This document shows, in pieces, positions 33,960 through 42,625 of a stretch of DNA of 57,051 nucleotides (positions are counted from its first letter, which is position 1; every line of letters begins with the position of its first letter). The notes below the pieces were generated by a model that was given only the letters and a program-made list of their open reading frames with translations, did no database searches and had not been told where the DNA came from. Source of the DNA: Nannocystis exedens (GTDB taxonomy: Bacteria > Myxococcota_A > Polyangia > Polyangiales > Polyangiaceae). A program made the position numbers and the translations under genes. The stretch spans positions 1 to 57,051 of the forward strand of contig CAMAVR010000017.1 in NCBI GenBank assembly GCA_945861885.1, given 5' to 3'.

Positions 33960-34712
33960 ATGTGCTTTCGATCCAGAGCTTCGCGCGCCGTTTCGGTGGC
34001 GGCGATTGTTGGTGTCGCGCAAACGCTAAACCCGTCGCCAAGCTACGCGGACTTATGGGGCGCCGACCTCGCGCCGCTCAGCGGAATTCTCGCTGAGACG
34101 ACGGCGACAGTCGCGAGCTTAGGGGACAACTTGGCTGCGCTCGGCGCGCAGCTTGAAGCCATGAATCGGATGCTCTCGAAGCTCAATGGTGGCTCGTTCG
34201 ACGCGATCGTCGGGCTGATTCACTCGAATGAAATCGCCTACGACGAGCTCGTTCGCGACCTTCGCACCATCAGCTACCGAATGGATCGTGTGAGCTCCGA
34301 CTTTCGCTCCGTCTACGGAAGCGATTACCGCTCGACGCCATCGTCTGATTTCTCAGGAAAGGTCGCACGCTGGAACGACGAGATTCTCGCGTCAGCCGAA
34401 GTGGCCGCGCGATCGCAAACAGCGATGTCGACTCTGAAAAACAACTCGGACCGCGCGGAGTCGGTGCTGCGCAGTTCCGCCAATGCCGACGGCGAAGTCG
34501 CGCAAATGCAGGCGATTGTCCAGATGCTCGGCATCATTCAATCGCAGAACAACACGATCATTCAGTCGCTCACTGCCGCCGGGCGCGTCACGTCCAACGT
34601 CGCAGCGGCGAAGGCCTCGGACGAGCAACTCGCGCGTGAAACGAGACGGCGGGTGCTCGACGGCTACCGCGATCGCGGTCCGGCAGTGCCGCCGATGACG
34701 AAACTCCCGTGA
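33960..34712 (+). CDS. trbJ: TrbJ / VirB5-type pilus-associated protein
   Basis: A 250-residue secreted protein with a signal peptide ending near SYA, followed by DLWGADLAPLSGILAE and long helices with coiled-coil character, as in TrbJ/VirB5 proteins at the pilus tip. A strong AAGGAGGC ribosome site precedes the ATG at 33960. It lies between trbE and trbL, the standard place. TrbK is not encoded between trbJ and trbL here. Confidence 0.85.
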   Translation: MCFRSRASRAVSVAAIVGVAQTLNPSPSYADLWGADLAPLSGILAETTATVASLGDNLAALGAQLEAMNRMLSKLNGGSFDAIVGLIHSNEIAYDELVRDLRTISYRMDRVSSDFRSVYGSDYRSTPSSDFSGKVARWNDEILASAEVAARSQTAMSTLKNNSDRAESVLRSSANADGEVAQMQAIVQMLGIIQSQNNTIIQSLTAAGRVTSNVAAAKASDEQLARETRRRVLDGYRDRGPAVPPMTKLP

Positions 34713-34730
34713 CGGCGAAAGGAATCGACG

Positions 34731-35774
34731 ATGAACATCAACTTGCTCACCGTAGTGCTTCGAAATTTCATCGCCGCGTTTGCCGATGGCGCAGTGAGAA
34801 TCGCGGGGCCAGCAAACAAGCTGCTCGCGCTTCTTATTGTCATCGAGGTCGTCCTGATGGGCCTTTGGTGGGCCCTCGATGGTGGCGAGCGCCTGTCGTC
34901 CATTTTTAAGAAGCTTCTGGGCCTTTGCTGTTGGATCTGGCTAGTTCGCTCGTTTCCCACGCTCGCCAAAACGTTCGTCGATTCGCTCGTGCAAGCTGGG
35001 CAACTCGCCGCAGGCGGGAGCTCCAATTCCGAGCTGTTGCTTGATCCTTCCAAGATCGCCGGCCTTGGTCTCGATGCCACCGAGCCGATCGTTCGGAAGA
35101 TGGGCGACATGCATTTGTCGAACATCTCCGAGCTCTTTGTGTTCGGGATTTTCTACATCGCGATTCTCGGCTGCTTCTTGGTGATGGCGCTCCACGTCTT
35201 CATGTCGGTCGTTGAGTATTACTTGATCGTCGCACTTGTCGGGATTTTGCTGCCATTCGGCGTTCTGCAATCGACGCGATTTATCGCTGAAAAGGCGATC
35301 GGCGCCATGATTGCCGTTGGCGTCAAGCTGATGGTTCTGAGCTTTCTCCTGGCGGCGGTCGGGCCGGTGCTTGAACACAGCGTTAAGTTCACCGGCGACG
35401 AGACACGCGTCAACGAACTCATCGCGATGTTCTCCACCGTGTGCGCGATGACGCTTCTCGTCTGGAAGGCGCCACAGATGGCCGCGGGATTGCTCTCAGG
35501 AAGCCCCAGCTTGAGCGGATCGGACGTGGCGACTCCTGCAATGGCTGCAGGCGGTGCTGCGGTGGGAGCTGCAACCGGCGGCGCGAGCTTTGTCGCGTCA
35601 CGCGCCATCGTTGGCGCGGGGTCATTGGCATTGGCGGGAGGCAAATACGCGGCAACGAAAGCGGCTGCCGCCGTGAAAAAGGGGTGGAAGGGAACCGACA
35701 GCGGAGGCGCGACCGCCGATGCGGCGAAGCAGCGGCCTCCAGCGGGCGTAAGCGATTCGACTGCAAACTCGTAA
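34731..35774 (+). CDS. trbL: TrbL / VirB6-type inner-membrane channel protein
   Basis: A 347-residue polytopic protein with at least five hydrophobic segments between residues 25 and 245 (for example VFGIFYIAILGCFLVMALHV) and a Gly/Ala-rich C-terminal tail, typical of TrbL. It forms part of the inner-membrane channel. It is preceded by a ribosome site GAAAGGA and followed 12 bases on by trbF. Confidence 0.9.
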   Translation: MNINLLTVVLRNFIAAFADGAVRIAGPANKLLALLIVIEVVLMGLWWALDGGERLSSIFKKLLGLCCWIWLVRSFPTLAKTFVDSLVQAGQLAAGGSSNSELLLDPSKIAGLGLDATEPIVRKMGDMHLSNISELFVFGIFYIAILGCFLVMALHVFMSVVEYYLIVALVGILLPFGVLQSTRFIAEKAIGAMIAVGVKLMVLSFLLAAVGPVLEHSVKFTGDETRVNELIAMFSTVCAMTLLVWKAPQMAAGLLSGSPSLSGSDVATPAMAAGGAAVGAATGGASFVASRAIVGAGSLALAGGKYAATKAAAAVKKGWKGTDSGGATADAAKQRPPAGVSDSTANS

Positions 35775-35786
35775 CGGAGGCCATCG

Positions 35787-36479
35787 ATGGAAAACAAAAC
35801 GAAATGGCTTCCTGAAGGCGAACTGGACACGCCGTACAAGCGCGCACGGCAGGAATGGGACAATCGTATGGGGACAGCCGTCGTCTCAGCGAAAAATTGG
35901 CGCCTTGCGACTTTCGGCTCCCTTGGGCTTGTCGGTCTATCGATCATCGGACTGATCTACCTCGGGTCGAAACCGAAGCTCGTCCCGCACATCGTGCAGG
36001 TCGACGCTATCGGCGCACCGACGTATGTCGGCCCGATCGGCAACGACGATAAGCCTTATGCGCCGTCCGACGCGGTTTTGAAATACCACCTTCGTCGCTT
36101 CCTTGAAGATACGCGGACTGTGTCGTTGGACACCGACGTGCTCAAGCGCAACTGGCTTGATGCCTACAACCTTGTGACGTCACGCGGCGCGAACATGCTC
36201 ACCGCATACGTGTCGAGGCCCGAAAACGATCCGTTCAAGCGCGCCGTCGATGAGCGCATAACCGTCGAAGTCGCGTCGATGGTTCGGATCACTTCCGACA
36301 CTTGGCAGATCGATTGGCGCGAGACGAAGTGGGATTCCGCCGGCGTAGCTCGAAGACGCTCTATCTGGCGCGGGATGTTTCGCGTGGTTGTCGAGCCACC
36401 ACGCACAGAGGAGGTGATGAGCAGGAATCCAATTGGCCTTTATGTCGATGAATTTCACTGGGACGAGGTGCATCCATGA
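35787..36479 (+). CDS. trbF: TrbF / VirB8-type scaffold protein
   Basis: A 230-residue protein with a cytoplasmic N-terminus (PYKRARQEWDNRMG), one membrane segment at about 45-62 and a periplasmic domain containing the family segments FLEDTRTVSLD, NWLDAYNLV and WQIDWRETKW. It nucleates the channel between inner and outer membranes. It overlaps trbG by four bases. Confidence 0.92.
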   Translation: MENKTKWLPEGELDTPYKRARQEWDNRMGTAVVSAKNWRLATFGSLGLVGLSIIGLIYLGSKPKLVPHIVQVDAIGAPTYVGPIGNDDKPYAPSDAVLKYHLRRFLEDTRTVSLDTDVLKRNWLDAYNLVTSRGANMLTAYVSRPENDPFKRAVDERITVEVASMVRITSDTWQIDWRETKWDSAGVARRRSIWRGMFRVVVEPPRTEEVMSRNPIGLYVDEFHWDEVHP

Positions 36480-37453
36480 AACGTTCTAAAGTGATCCCTG
36501 CAGCTGTTATTTTGTCGTTTGCGTCGTGCGCTTCAGCGCCGTTACCGCCGGTCTATGCGCCCGCGGCCAGAGCGCCCGACACACCACCGCCACGAACGAT
36601 CATTGTTCCAGCGCCGCAAGCTCCGGCCGGCATGCCGGGGCAAATGAAGCTGCTCCCCTCCATTGCCGCAAGCAAACCGAAGGGGCCAAAGCCGCCGCCG
36701 CAGAAAGTCGTCGCCGAAGCGAACAAACGCGCTGCGCTCGCCCCCGACACGAACGACACATTCAACGCGATCGTGCAATACAGCTACGAGCCAGGGACGC
36801 TGTACCAAGTGTTTGCCGCGCCGATGCGCATCACCGATCTCGCGCTGCAACCTGGCGAGCACATCGTGGGCCAGCCCGCGTGCGGCGACACGGTTCGCTG
36901 GATATTGGCGGAAGGGAAATCGGCTGAAGCTGGCGTAGAGCAGACGCACATTTATCTCAAACCGACGCGCCCCGGACTTGAGACGAATCTGGCGATTAAT
37001 ACCGACAGACACGCCTACATGCTCGAGCTGCACAGCTACGAGGAGACGTACATGGCAGCCGTGAACTGGCGCTTTCCGCAAGAAGAGGTCGGCAAGATTC
37101 GGGCGGATGCGGTTGCGGCCAAAACGAAAGAAGACGACGCCACACCGGTGGTCGGACTCTCATCGCTCAACTTCAATTACGAGGTGAAGGTCGTCAAAGG
37201 CAAGCCCTCGTGGGCGCCCGTGCAGGCGTTCGACGACGGCCGACGGTCGTTCATTCGCTTTCCGCAAGCGATGCTCGTGCGCGAGGCTCCGGCGCTCTTT
37301 GTGCTCCGAAACAAGGAGATTCAGCTCGTTAACTACCGAGTGAAAAATGATGTCTACGTCGTCGACCGACTGTTCGACGCCGCGGAGCTTCACGTCGGCG
37401 GCAAAGACGCCGAGGAGATTGTGCGGATTGTTCGCACCGACTCGCAACACTGA
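36476..37453 (+). CDS. trbG: TrbG / VirB9-type outer-membrane-complex protein
   Basis: A 325-residue protein. Its signal sequence ends in SFASCAS, suggesting a lipoprotein, and a Pro-rich linker follows. The VirB9 domain includes YQVFAAPMRITDLALQPGEH and the C-terminal RRSFIRFPQAM and FDAAELHVG segments. It forms the outer-membrane core complex with TrbI. It lies four bases into trbF and just before trbI. Confidence 0.92.
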   Translation: MKRSKVIPAAVILSFASCASAPLPPVYAPAARAPDTPPPRTIIVPAPQAPAGMPGQMKLLPSIAASKPKGPKPPPQKVVAEANKRAALAPDTNDTFNAIVQYSYEPGTLYQVFAAPMRITDLALQPGEHIVGQPACGDTVRWILAEGKSAEAGVEQTHIYLKPTRPGLETNLAINTDRHAYMLELHSYEETYMAAVNWRFPQEEVGKIRADAVAAKTKEDDATPVVGLSSLNFNYEVKVVKGKPSWAPVQAFDDGRRSFIRFPQAMLVREAPALFVLRNKEIQLVNYRVKNDVYVVDRLFDAAELHVGGKDAEEIVRIVRTDSQH

Positions 37454-37462
37454 GAGGTGACC

Positions 37463-38671
37463 ATGAACATCGAGGATCCCCATGAATCGAAAATTCCGAA
37501 AGACGACCCGCGCGTGCGTGCGAAAAGTCCTGCCGGTCGAACGCTCCGAAAAGGGCCCGCGATTGCGGTCGCCGTCTTGGCCGTTTGTCTTCTTTTCGTC
37601 GCGCTGATTATCGCGCTTTCGCCCACTGCGAAGGCGCCGGAAAAGAAAGTCGAGACCGCGGCGCCCGTCGAGCAAGCGCCGCCGATCGTTCCGGATGCGA
37701 TACGCAACGCTCCGGGCGGATTGCAAACACCGCCGAGCCAAGTGGGCCCATTGGAGACGCACGAAACGCGTGCGATTCACGCGAGTACCGCTCGCGACGG
37801 TTATGGCGAACCGGATTCACGTGCGGAGCAGCGCTCGCGCGCGAGCGGCGCTGGCATTCTGTTCGATAGGACGCGGGTGCCGGACATGCCGGTGCCGCCG
37901 CCAACGGCAAGCTTCACGTCATCCGAGGCGCGCAGCGCAGGCATCACGCCGCCCATTGGGACTAGCGCAGACGGAGCCAATGCCGACCCGAATCTACAAG
38001 CGCGAAAAAATGCGTTTCTTGACGGCGCCTCACGCGCGCTCGAGACGCTTCCCGAGCGCGTCGTTCGGCCTCAGAGCCCATACGAGGTGAAGGGGGGCAC
38101 CATTATTCCGGCCGTGCTCATCACCGGAATCAACAGCGATTTGCCCGGTCCCGTGATCGGCCAAGTGCGTGAGAACGTGTACGACACGGCAAGCGGCAAT
38201 CACTTGCTGATCCCCCAAGGTGCACGCCTCTTGGCGCAATACGACTCGATGGTCGCGTGGGGACAGGAGCGCGTTCTTGTCTGTTGGAATCGCCTCGTTT
38301 TTCCCAATGGAGATTCAATCCGACTCGACTGCATGCCGGCCGCCGACTTGGCTGGCGCGGCCGGCCTTGCTGATCGCGTGAATGAGCATTGGGGCCGCAT
38401 GATCAAAGGGGCCGCAGTGGCGACACTGCTTGCCGCGACGACCAGCTATGGAGCCGGGAACACGCAGGGGATGTACCCAACAGTGATGCAGGGGTGGGCG
38501 CACGGCGCATCGAACGAGATGAACCAGGTCGGCCAAGCGACGACCCGCAGAGACATGAATATCCAACCGACGATTACGGTTCGGCCCGGCCTGTCGATCA
38601 ACGTGATTGTAACCAAAGACATGGTGCTCCCAGCCCCGTATGGGGAAGCGCCCAATGCGAAAGGGTACTGA
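37463..38671 (+). CDS. trbI: TrbI / VirB10-type core-complex protein
   Basis: A 402-residue protein with a short cytoplasmic N-terminus, one membrane segment (AIAVAVLAVCLLFVALIIAL, about 33-52) and a Pro-rich periplasmic linker. The C-terminal VirB10 domain includes VKGGTIIPAVLITGINSDLP, LLIPQGARLLAQYDS and PGLSINVIVTKD. It spans from the inner to the outer membrane. The ATG at 37463 is supported by GAGAGG. The next gene starts two bases after the stop. Confidence 0.93.
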   Translation: MNIEDPHESKIPKDDPRVRAKSPAGRTLRKGPAIAVAVLAVCLLFVALIIALSPTAKAPEKKVETAAPVEQAPPIVPDAIRNAPGGLQTPPSQVGPLETHETRAIHASTARDGYGEPDSRAEQRSRASGAGILFDRTRVPDMPVPPPTASFTSSEARSAGITPPIGTSADGANADPNLQARKNAFLDGASRALETLPERVVRPQSPYEVKGGTIIPAVLITGINSDLPGPVIGQVRENVYDTASGNHLLIPQGARLLAQYDSMVAWGQERVLVCWNRLVFPNGDSIRLDCMPAADLAGAAGLADRVNEHWGRMIKGAAVATLLAATTSYGAGNTQGMYPTVMQGWAHGASNEMNQVGQATTRRDMNIQPTITVRPGLSINVIVTKDMVLPAPYGEAPNAKGY

Positions 38672-38672
38672 C

Positions 38673-40571
38673 ATGCGCCTCTTCATTGCGGAAAAGCGAA
38701 GCCTTGCATACGTCATTGCCGGTGCGCTTCCTGGCCCATCGAAGAACTTTGCGCACTACATTGAATGCGGCGAAGGCAACGTTGTCGCCTGGTGTTCCGG
38801 CCACATTTTGCAGGCGGCTCCCCCCGACGCATATCGGCCGGAATACAAATACTGGAGACTTCATCATCTGCCGATCACACCCGAGCGTTGGATAGCGCAG
38901 CCTTCCGCCCCGCAGCTCGTCGCCAGTCTTCGCTATCTTCTGAAGCACGCGACCAGCGTTGTGCATGCCGGCGACCCAGACCGTGAAGGGCAACTCCTCG
39001 TCGATGAAGTTCTGGAATTTCTGCGTTACCGAGGGCCGGTCATGCGCCTGCTTATCAACGACATGACGCCGAAGGCCGTCGAACGCGCTATTGGCGGACT
39101 CAAGCCGAACGCCAACTTCAAGAACCTGTCGGACGCCGCGCTCGCAAGGCAGCGCGCCGATTGGCTCTACGGAATGAACATGACGCGTCTCTACACGCTG
39201 CTCGGTAAGAACGGCGGATACAATCGAACGTTATCGATTGGTCGCGTGCAAACGCCGCTGCTCGGCCTGATCGTTAAGCGTGACGCCCAAGTCGAACAAT
39301 TCGTGCCGACGCCATACTTCACCGTCGAAGCCACATTTTGCACCGCCGACGCCACGTCATTTCGGGCTGCGTGGAAACCGGCACAAGCGCGCGACGCTGT
39401 CGATGCAGGCTGCCGCGTTCTGTCGCCCCGCATCGCTCAAGAGATCAGTGCGCGGATTGCTGGCGCCACGGGCATCATCGCCGATGTCACTGAAAAGAAG
39501 CACACGGAAGCGCCACCGCTCCCCTATTCCCTCGCGGATCTGCAGATCGATGCAGGGCAACGTTTCGGACTCAGCGCCCAACAAGTCCTCGATGCGTGTC
39601 AAAAGCTCTATGAAACCTACCGCGTTGCCACCTATCCGCGATCCGATTGCTCGTATTTGCCAGAAGGCCAGTTGCACGATGCGCCGAGCGTTCTCGCGGC
39701 CATCGGTACCGAGGGGCCACATCGTGTCGCCACAGAGAAGGCCGACCGGTCGCTGCGGTCGAAAGCGTGGGACGACAAAAAAGTGACGGCGCATCACGCG
39801 ATCATTCCGACCGCAAAGCCAGCCCCACGCATCCTGATGGATGACACCGCCCTCGCGGTCTACGACCTGATCTGTCGGCGGTACATCGCTCAGTTCTATC
39901 GACCTTTCGAATACGCCCAGACTTCGATTGCCGTTACTGTCGAGGGGGAGACGTTCACCGCAACGGGGCGCTGCGTGCTTGAAGCAGATTGGAAAGAGCT
40001 TTCGGTTTCTCGAAACTCAAAAGGCGACGAGGCATCGTTGCCGCCTGTGAAAAAAGGGGAAGCCGTCACGGTCACTGCGGTATCGGTTCGCGAAAAGAAG
40101 ACTCAGCCACCGAAGCGTTACACTGACGCGTCGCTCATTCAGGCGATGTGCAATATCGGTAGCTTCGTCACAGACCCGTTTGCGAAAAAGGTGCTCAGCG
40201 AAACGGACGGCATTGGCACACCCGCCACGCGCGCCGCGATTATCGAGACGCTTGTCAATCGCGACTATGTCGATCGGCGCGATGGGGTGATTGTGTCGAC
40301 TCCCACTGGGCGCAGCCTCATTCATAGCTTGCCGTTGGTTGCCACCGAACCCGACATGACGGCCCGGTGGGAAGCGGCGATGCGCGACATTCAAAGCGGC
40401 GCCGGCACCCTCGATGCGTTCGTCCATTGCGTGGGCGTAGAGATCGCCGAGTTTGTGACAGAGGCGAAGGAGCGGGGGTCGATTGCGGTCGAATCTACGC
40501 TCGAATCCGCGGGCGAGAGGCCTATCCCCAAGTCACGCCGGAGGGGTCGCTCACGGCTGCCGCTGATCTAA
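38673..40571 (+). CDS. topB: DNA topoisomerase III (type IA), plasmid/ICE type
   Basis: A 632-residue type IA topoisomerase. It has the TOPRIM start FIAEKRS with Lys8, the acidic triad in HAGDPDREGQ (Asp101, Asp103, Glu105), and the active-site Tyr321 in YPRSDCSYL. There are no C-terminal zinc fingers, as is usual for topoisomerases on conjugative elements. It may resolve DNA during transfer or replication of the element. The ATG at 38673 follows the trbI stop by one base, so it is part of the trb operon. Confidence 0.93.
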   Translation: MRLFIAEKRSLAYVIAGALPGPSKNFAHYIECGEGNVVAWCSGHILQAAPPDAYRPEYKYWRLHHLPITPERWIAQPSAPQLVASLRYLLKHATSVVHAGDPDREGQLLVDEVLEFLRYRGPVMRLLINDMTPKAVERAIGGLKPNANFKNLSDAALARQRADWLYGMNMTRLYTLLGKNGGYNRTLSIGRVQTPLLGLIVKRDAQVEQFVPTPYFTVEATFCTADATSFRAAWKPAQARDAVDAGCRVLSPRIAQEISARIAGATGIIADVTEKKHTEAPPLPYSLADLQIDAGQRFGLSAQQVLDACQKLYETYRVATYPRSDCSYLPEGQLHDAPSVLAAIGTEGPHRVATEKADRSLRSKAWDDKKVTAHHAIIPTAKPAPRILMDDTALAVYDLICRRYIAQFYRPFEYAQTSIAVTVEGETFTATGRCVLEADWKELSVSRNSKGDEASLPPVKKGEAVTVTAVSVREKKTQPPKRYTDASLIQAMCNIGSFVTDPFAKKVLSETDGIGTPATRAAIIETLVNRDYVDRRDGVIVSTPTGRSLIHSLPLVATEPDMTARWEAAMRDIQSGAGTLDAFVHCVGVEIAEFVTEAKERGSIAVESTLESAGERPIPKSRRRGRSRLPLI

Positions 40572-40593
40572 ATCGGGATTTTTTTCATCGAAC

Positions 40594-40621
40594 GGATACT
40601 GAAGCGGCGTTTTGGCGACTT
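40594..40621 (+). promoter_or_regulatory. Transfer-regulon promoter motif, copy upstream of the coiled-coil gene
   Basis: On the plus strand: GGATACT, nine bases, TTTTGGCGACTT, beginning 22 bases after the topoisomerase stop. The next gene starts at 40649 behind a TGGAGGGG ribosome site, which fits a leader of about 20 bases. Confidence 0.75.
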
Positions 40622-40648
40622 CTCTTTTGCCCACTGGAGGGGCAAATC

Positions 40649-41047
40649 ATGAATCGTCCAAGCGCCGCCTTTCTCGCTTTTCGCAAGGTCACGACCGGTC
40701 TCGACGACCTCCCCGAAGCAGAGCAGATCCATCGCCTCAAGCAAGAGCTCAATCGAGCCCTTGCACGTGCGGCGTACTCTCAAAACGAGCTCGACACGCT
40801 CAAAGAACGGCATGACCAGCTTCGACGGGAGCGCGACGCGGGCGCGACGTCGACCAAGGCGGTGGCGCAGCTTCGCGGACAATTGGCGGACCAAACCAAG
40901 GAGCTGGCCCAAACAAAGGCCCAGACGCGAGCGGTTCTAGTCGAGAACAAGATTCTTGAGGGGCACTGCCGCGCATTTGCCGTGCTCTTGGAAGATGTAT
41001 TCCACGAGGATATCGACGAGATTCTCGAACGCCTGGAGGTGAACTGA
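40649..41047 (+). CDS. Coiled-coil protein of the transfer regulon
   Basis: A 132-residue protein, mostly one long coiled coil (about residues 28-105, rich in Arg, Gln, Glu and Leu), ending in an acidic helix FHEDIDEILERLEV. No family is certain. Short coiled-coil proteins of this kind occur on plasmids as partition or DNA-binding accessories (KfrA-like), but the DNA-binding part of KfrA is absent. The ATG at 40649 has a strong ribosome site. It is followed by a gene that starts within its stop codon. Confidence 0.65.
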   Translation: MNRPSAAFLAFRKVTTGLDDLPEAEQIHRLKQELNRALARAAYSQNELDTLKERHDQLRRERDAGATSTKAVAQLRGQLADQTKELAQTKAQTRAVLVENKILEGHCRAFAVLLEDVFHEDIDEILERLEVN

Positions 41048-41484
41048 TGCGCACCGCCGTGCAAATCCGTCCACCGGGCAATGGTATTCGCGCCAAGCTC
41101 CTGTGGGGAACGCCGGAATCGGTCGTTGGTGGGCGACGCGGCCCGGTTGCGCTATTTCGCGAGGGCGAGGTCGTCGCGTACATCGTGACGACGTCAGTGC
41201 CGCATTTGTTCATCTTCCGAACATTGCTGGTCGACGATCGACACGCCGCAAAAGTCCCGGGCGTGTTGCCGCACGTGCGCTTGCTTATCGACTTGTCGAC
41301 GGCCGGGCGCCTGCGGCTGATGCAACGCTTGTTCGCTTATCTCGTCGCAAGCGGACGGAACCCGTCGCAGCTGCGCGACGAGTTCTATTTCCGACTCGGC
41401 ACTGTCCTCGCGGGGCGACTTCCCGAGAGCAAAGTGCTGCTCACCCTGTTGCAGCAGAGCCAAGGAGAACGACCATGGACATAG
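41047..41484 (+). CDS. Hypothetical protein of the transfer regulon
   Basis: A 145-residue protein starting in the stop codon of the coiled-coil gene (TGATG) and overlapping the next gene by ten bases, so the three are clearly an operon. The sequence is basic and mixed alpha/beta (MRTAVQIRPPGNGIRAKLLW at the start, LRDEFYFRLGTVLAG near the end). I recognise no domain, signal peptide or membrane segment. Confidence 0.6.
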   Translation: MRTAVQIRPPGNGIRAKLLWGTPESVVGGRRGPVALFREGEVVAYIVTTSVPHLFIFRTLLVDDRHAAKVPGVLPHVRLLIDLSTAGRLRLMQRLFAYLVASGRNPSQLRDEFYFRLGTVLAGRLPESKVLLTLLQQSQGERPWT

Positions 41485-42056
41485 CAACGGCAATTCTCGC
41501 GTGCAGCTTGTACGCCGACGACATGATGGTCGGCGCGATTGCCGACAGTGGCAGTCATGGCAACACGTATTTCGTTCATGTCGCGACGGCGGGGGGCATC
41601 GGCACCGTCGACGATCAACCGCGATCGCTCGCCGAAGCGATGGCCCGCGCTGGCGACACGAAGGCCACGGCGGGCCGAATGGCGCTCGGACTGATGTCGA
41701 TTCCCACCGAGTGGCTCGACTCGTTTGGTAGGCCGCTGCGTGACGCGTTCGATCCATGCGTGAACATCGCGATCGGCACCGCGATGCTATCGCAGTTCGC
41801 TTTTGAGTATCGACGTCAACCACACTCGCAATCGTTGCCGACAGAGATAAGGCAAGACGATTTGCGGGCCTGCACGACGCGTCGATATGCGGAAGCGATT
41901 GGTATGCCGGAGTTGGAGGAGCTGGTCGCCCTGAATCTGATCTACCGGCAAAGTCTTCCCGTCGCAGATGCCGCCGATGCGCCGCTCTTTATCATGCCGG
42001 CGGGCGACCAATGGGGCCCCATTCGCATTCTGGTTCCGCTGAGAAAGACTCCGTGA
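41475..42056 (+). CDS. VirB1-like protein lacking the catalytic glutamate
   Basis: A 193-residue protein. Its second half (MALGLMSIPTEWLDSFGRPL, then RDAFDPCVNIAIGTAML) fits the VirB1/TrbN lytic transglycosylase pattern G-L-x-Q-I ... F-D-P-C-x-N. The Glu expected in the first motif (normally A-x-x-E-S) is absent: the matching stretch is GAIADSGSHGN. No signal peptide is visible. It may be a non-catalytic relative that only binds, or an unrelated protein with chance similarity. The ATG at 41475 has an AAGGAG ribosome site. Confidence 0.5.
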   Translation: MDIATAILACSLYADDMMVGAIADSGSHGNTYFVHVATAGGIGTVDDQPRSLAEAMARAGDTKATAGRMALGLMSIPTEWLDSFGRPLRDAFDPCVNIAIGTAMLSQFAFEYRRQPHSQSLPTEIRQDDLRACTTRRYAEAIGMPELEELVALNLIYRQSLPVADAADAPLFIMPAGDQWGPIRILVPLRKTP

Positions 42057-42105
42057 ACTTGTAAGAATCCCGGAGACCACGAGCACCAACGATTGTGAGG
42101 TACCC

Positions 42106-42495
42106 ATGACAGCTCAGCCTTCCGATATTTTGGACGCTTTGCTTGAACTCATTAGCGCGGCAGCCAAGAAAGGCATCGAAGAGGCGCTATCGGCTTGGCG
42201 CGATTCGGACTCGACAAGGGCATCCCCGCTTCTAGTCGATAAGCGTTTGCTCGCTCATGCGCTGGGGATTTCAGTGGCAACTGTCGACCGGTTATGCCGC
42301 GCTGGTGCGATCCCATTCGTGCATGTCGGGGACGCGCGACGCTTTGATCTTGAGGCGGTGCGTGCAGCATTACGCCCCAGCGACACGCCTGCTCCGCCCC
42401 CGACGAAACCGGCATCGACCCCGACGACGCGAGCACGATCGTCCGACACGTTCGGGATTCGCCTGCGCTCTCGCACCACTCAAAACCAGCGATAG
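42106..42495 (+). CDS. Excisionase-like helix-turn-helix protein
   Basis: A 129-residue protein with a MerR/excisionase-type DNA-binding domain at about 44-87: VDKRLLAHALGISVATVDRL, then a wing ending FVHVGDARRFDLEAVRAAL. A Pro-rich tail follows. A GAGGT ribosome site precedes the ATG. Its place just before the integrase gene on the same strand is that of a recombination directionality factor, which steers the integrase to excision. It could also regulate the integrase gene. Confidence 0.75.
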   Translation: MTAQPSDILDALLELISAAAKKGIEEALSAWRDSDSTRASPLLVDKRLLAHALGISVATVDRLCRAGAIPFVHVGDARRFDLEAVRAALRPSDTPAPPPTKPASTPTTRARSSDTFGIRLRSRTTQNQR

Positions 42496-42625
42496 CGCGC
42501 GTACGGTTTCGTCAAAAATGTTAGATCGTTTTCCCGTCGAACGCAGAGAGTCGCTGCATTCATTTTTTCGAGGTCCTCATGGATACGATGAAATCCAGTC
42601 ACGCGATCAACCCAGGAGGTATCTA

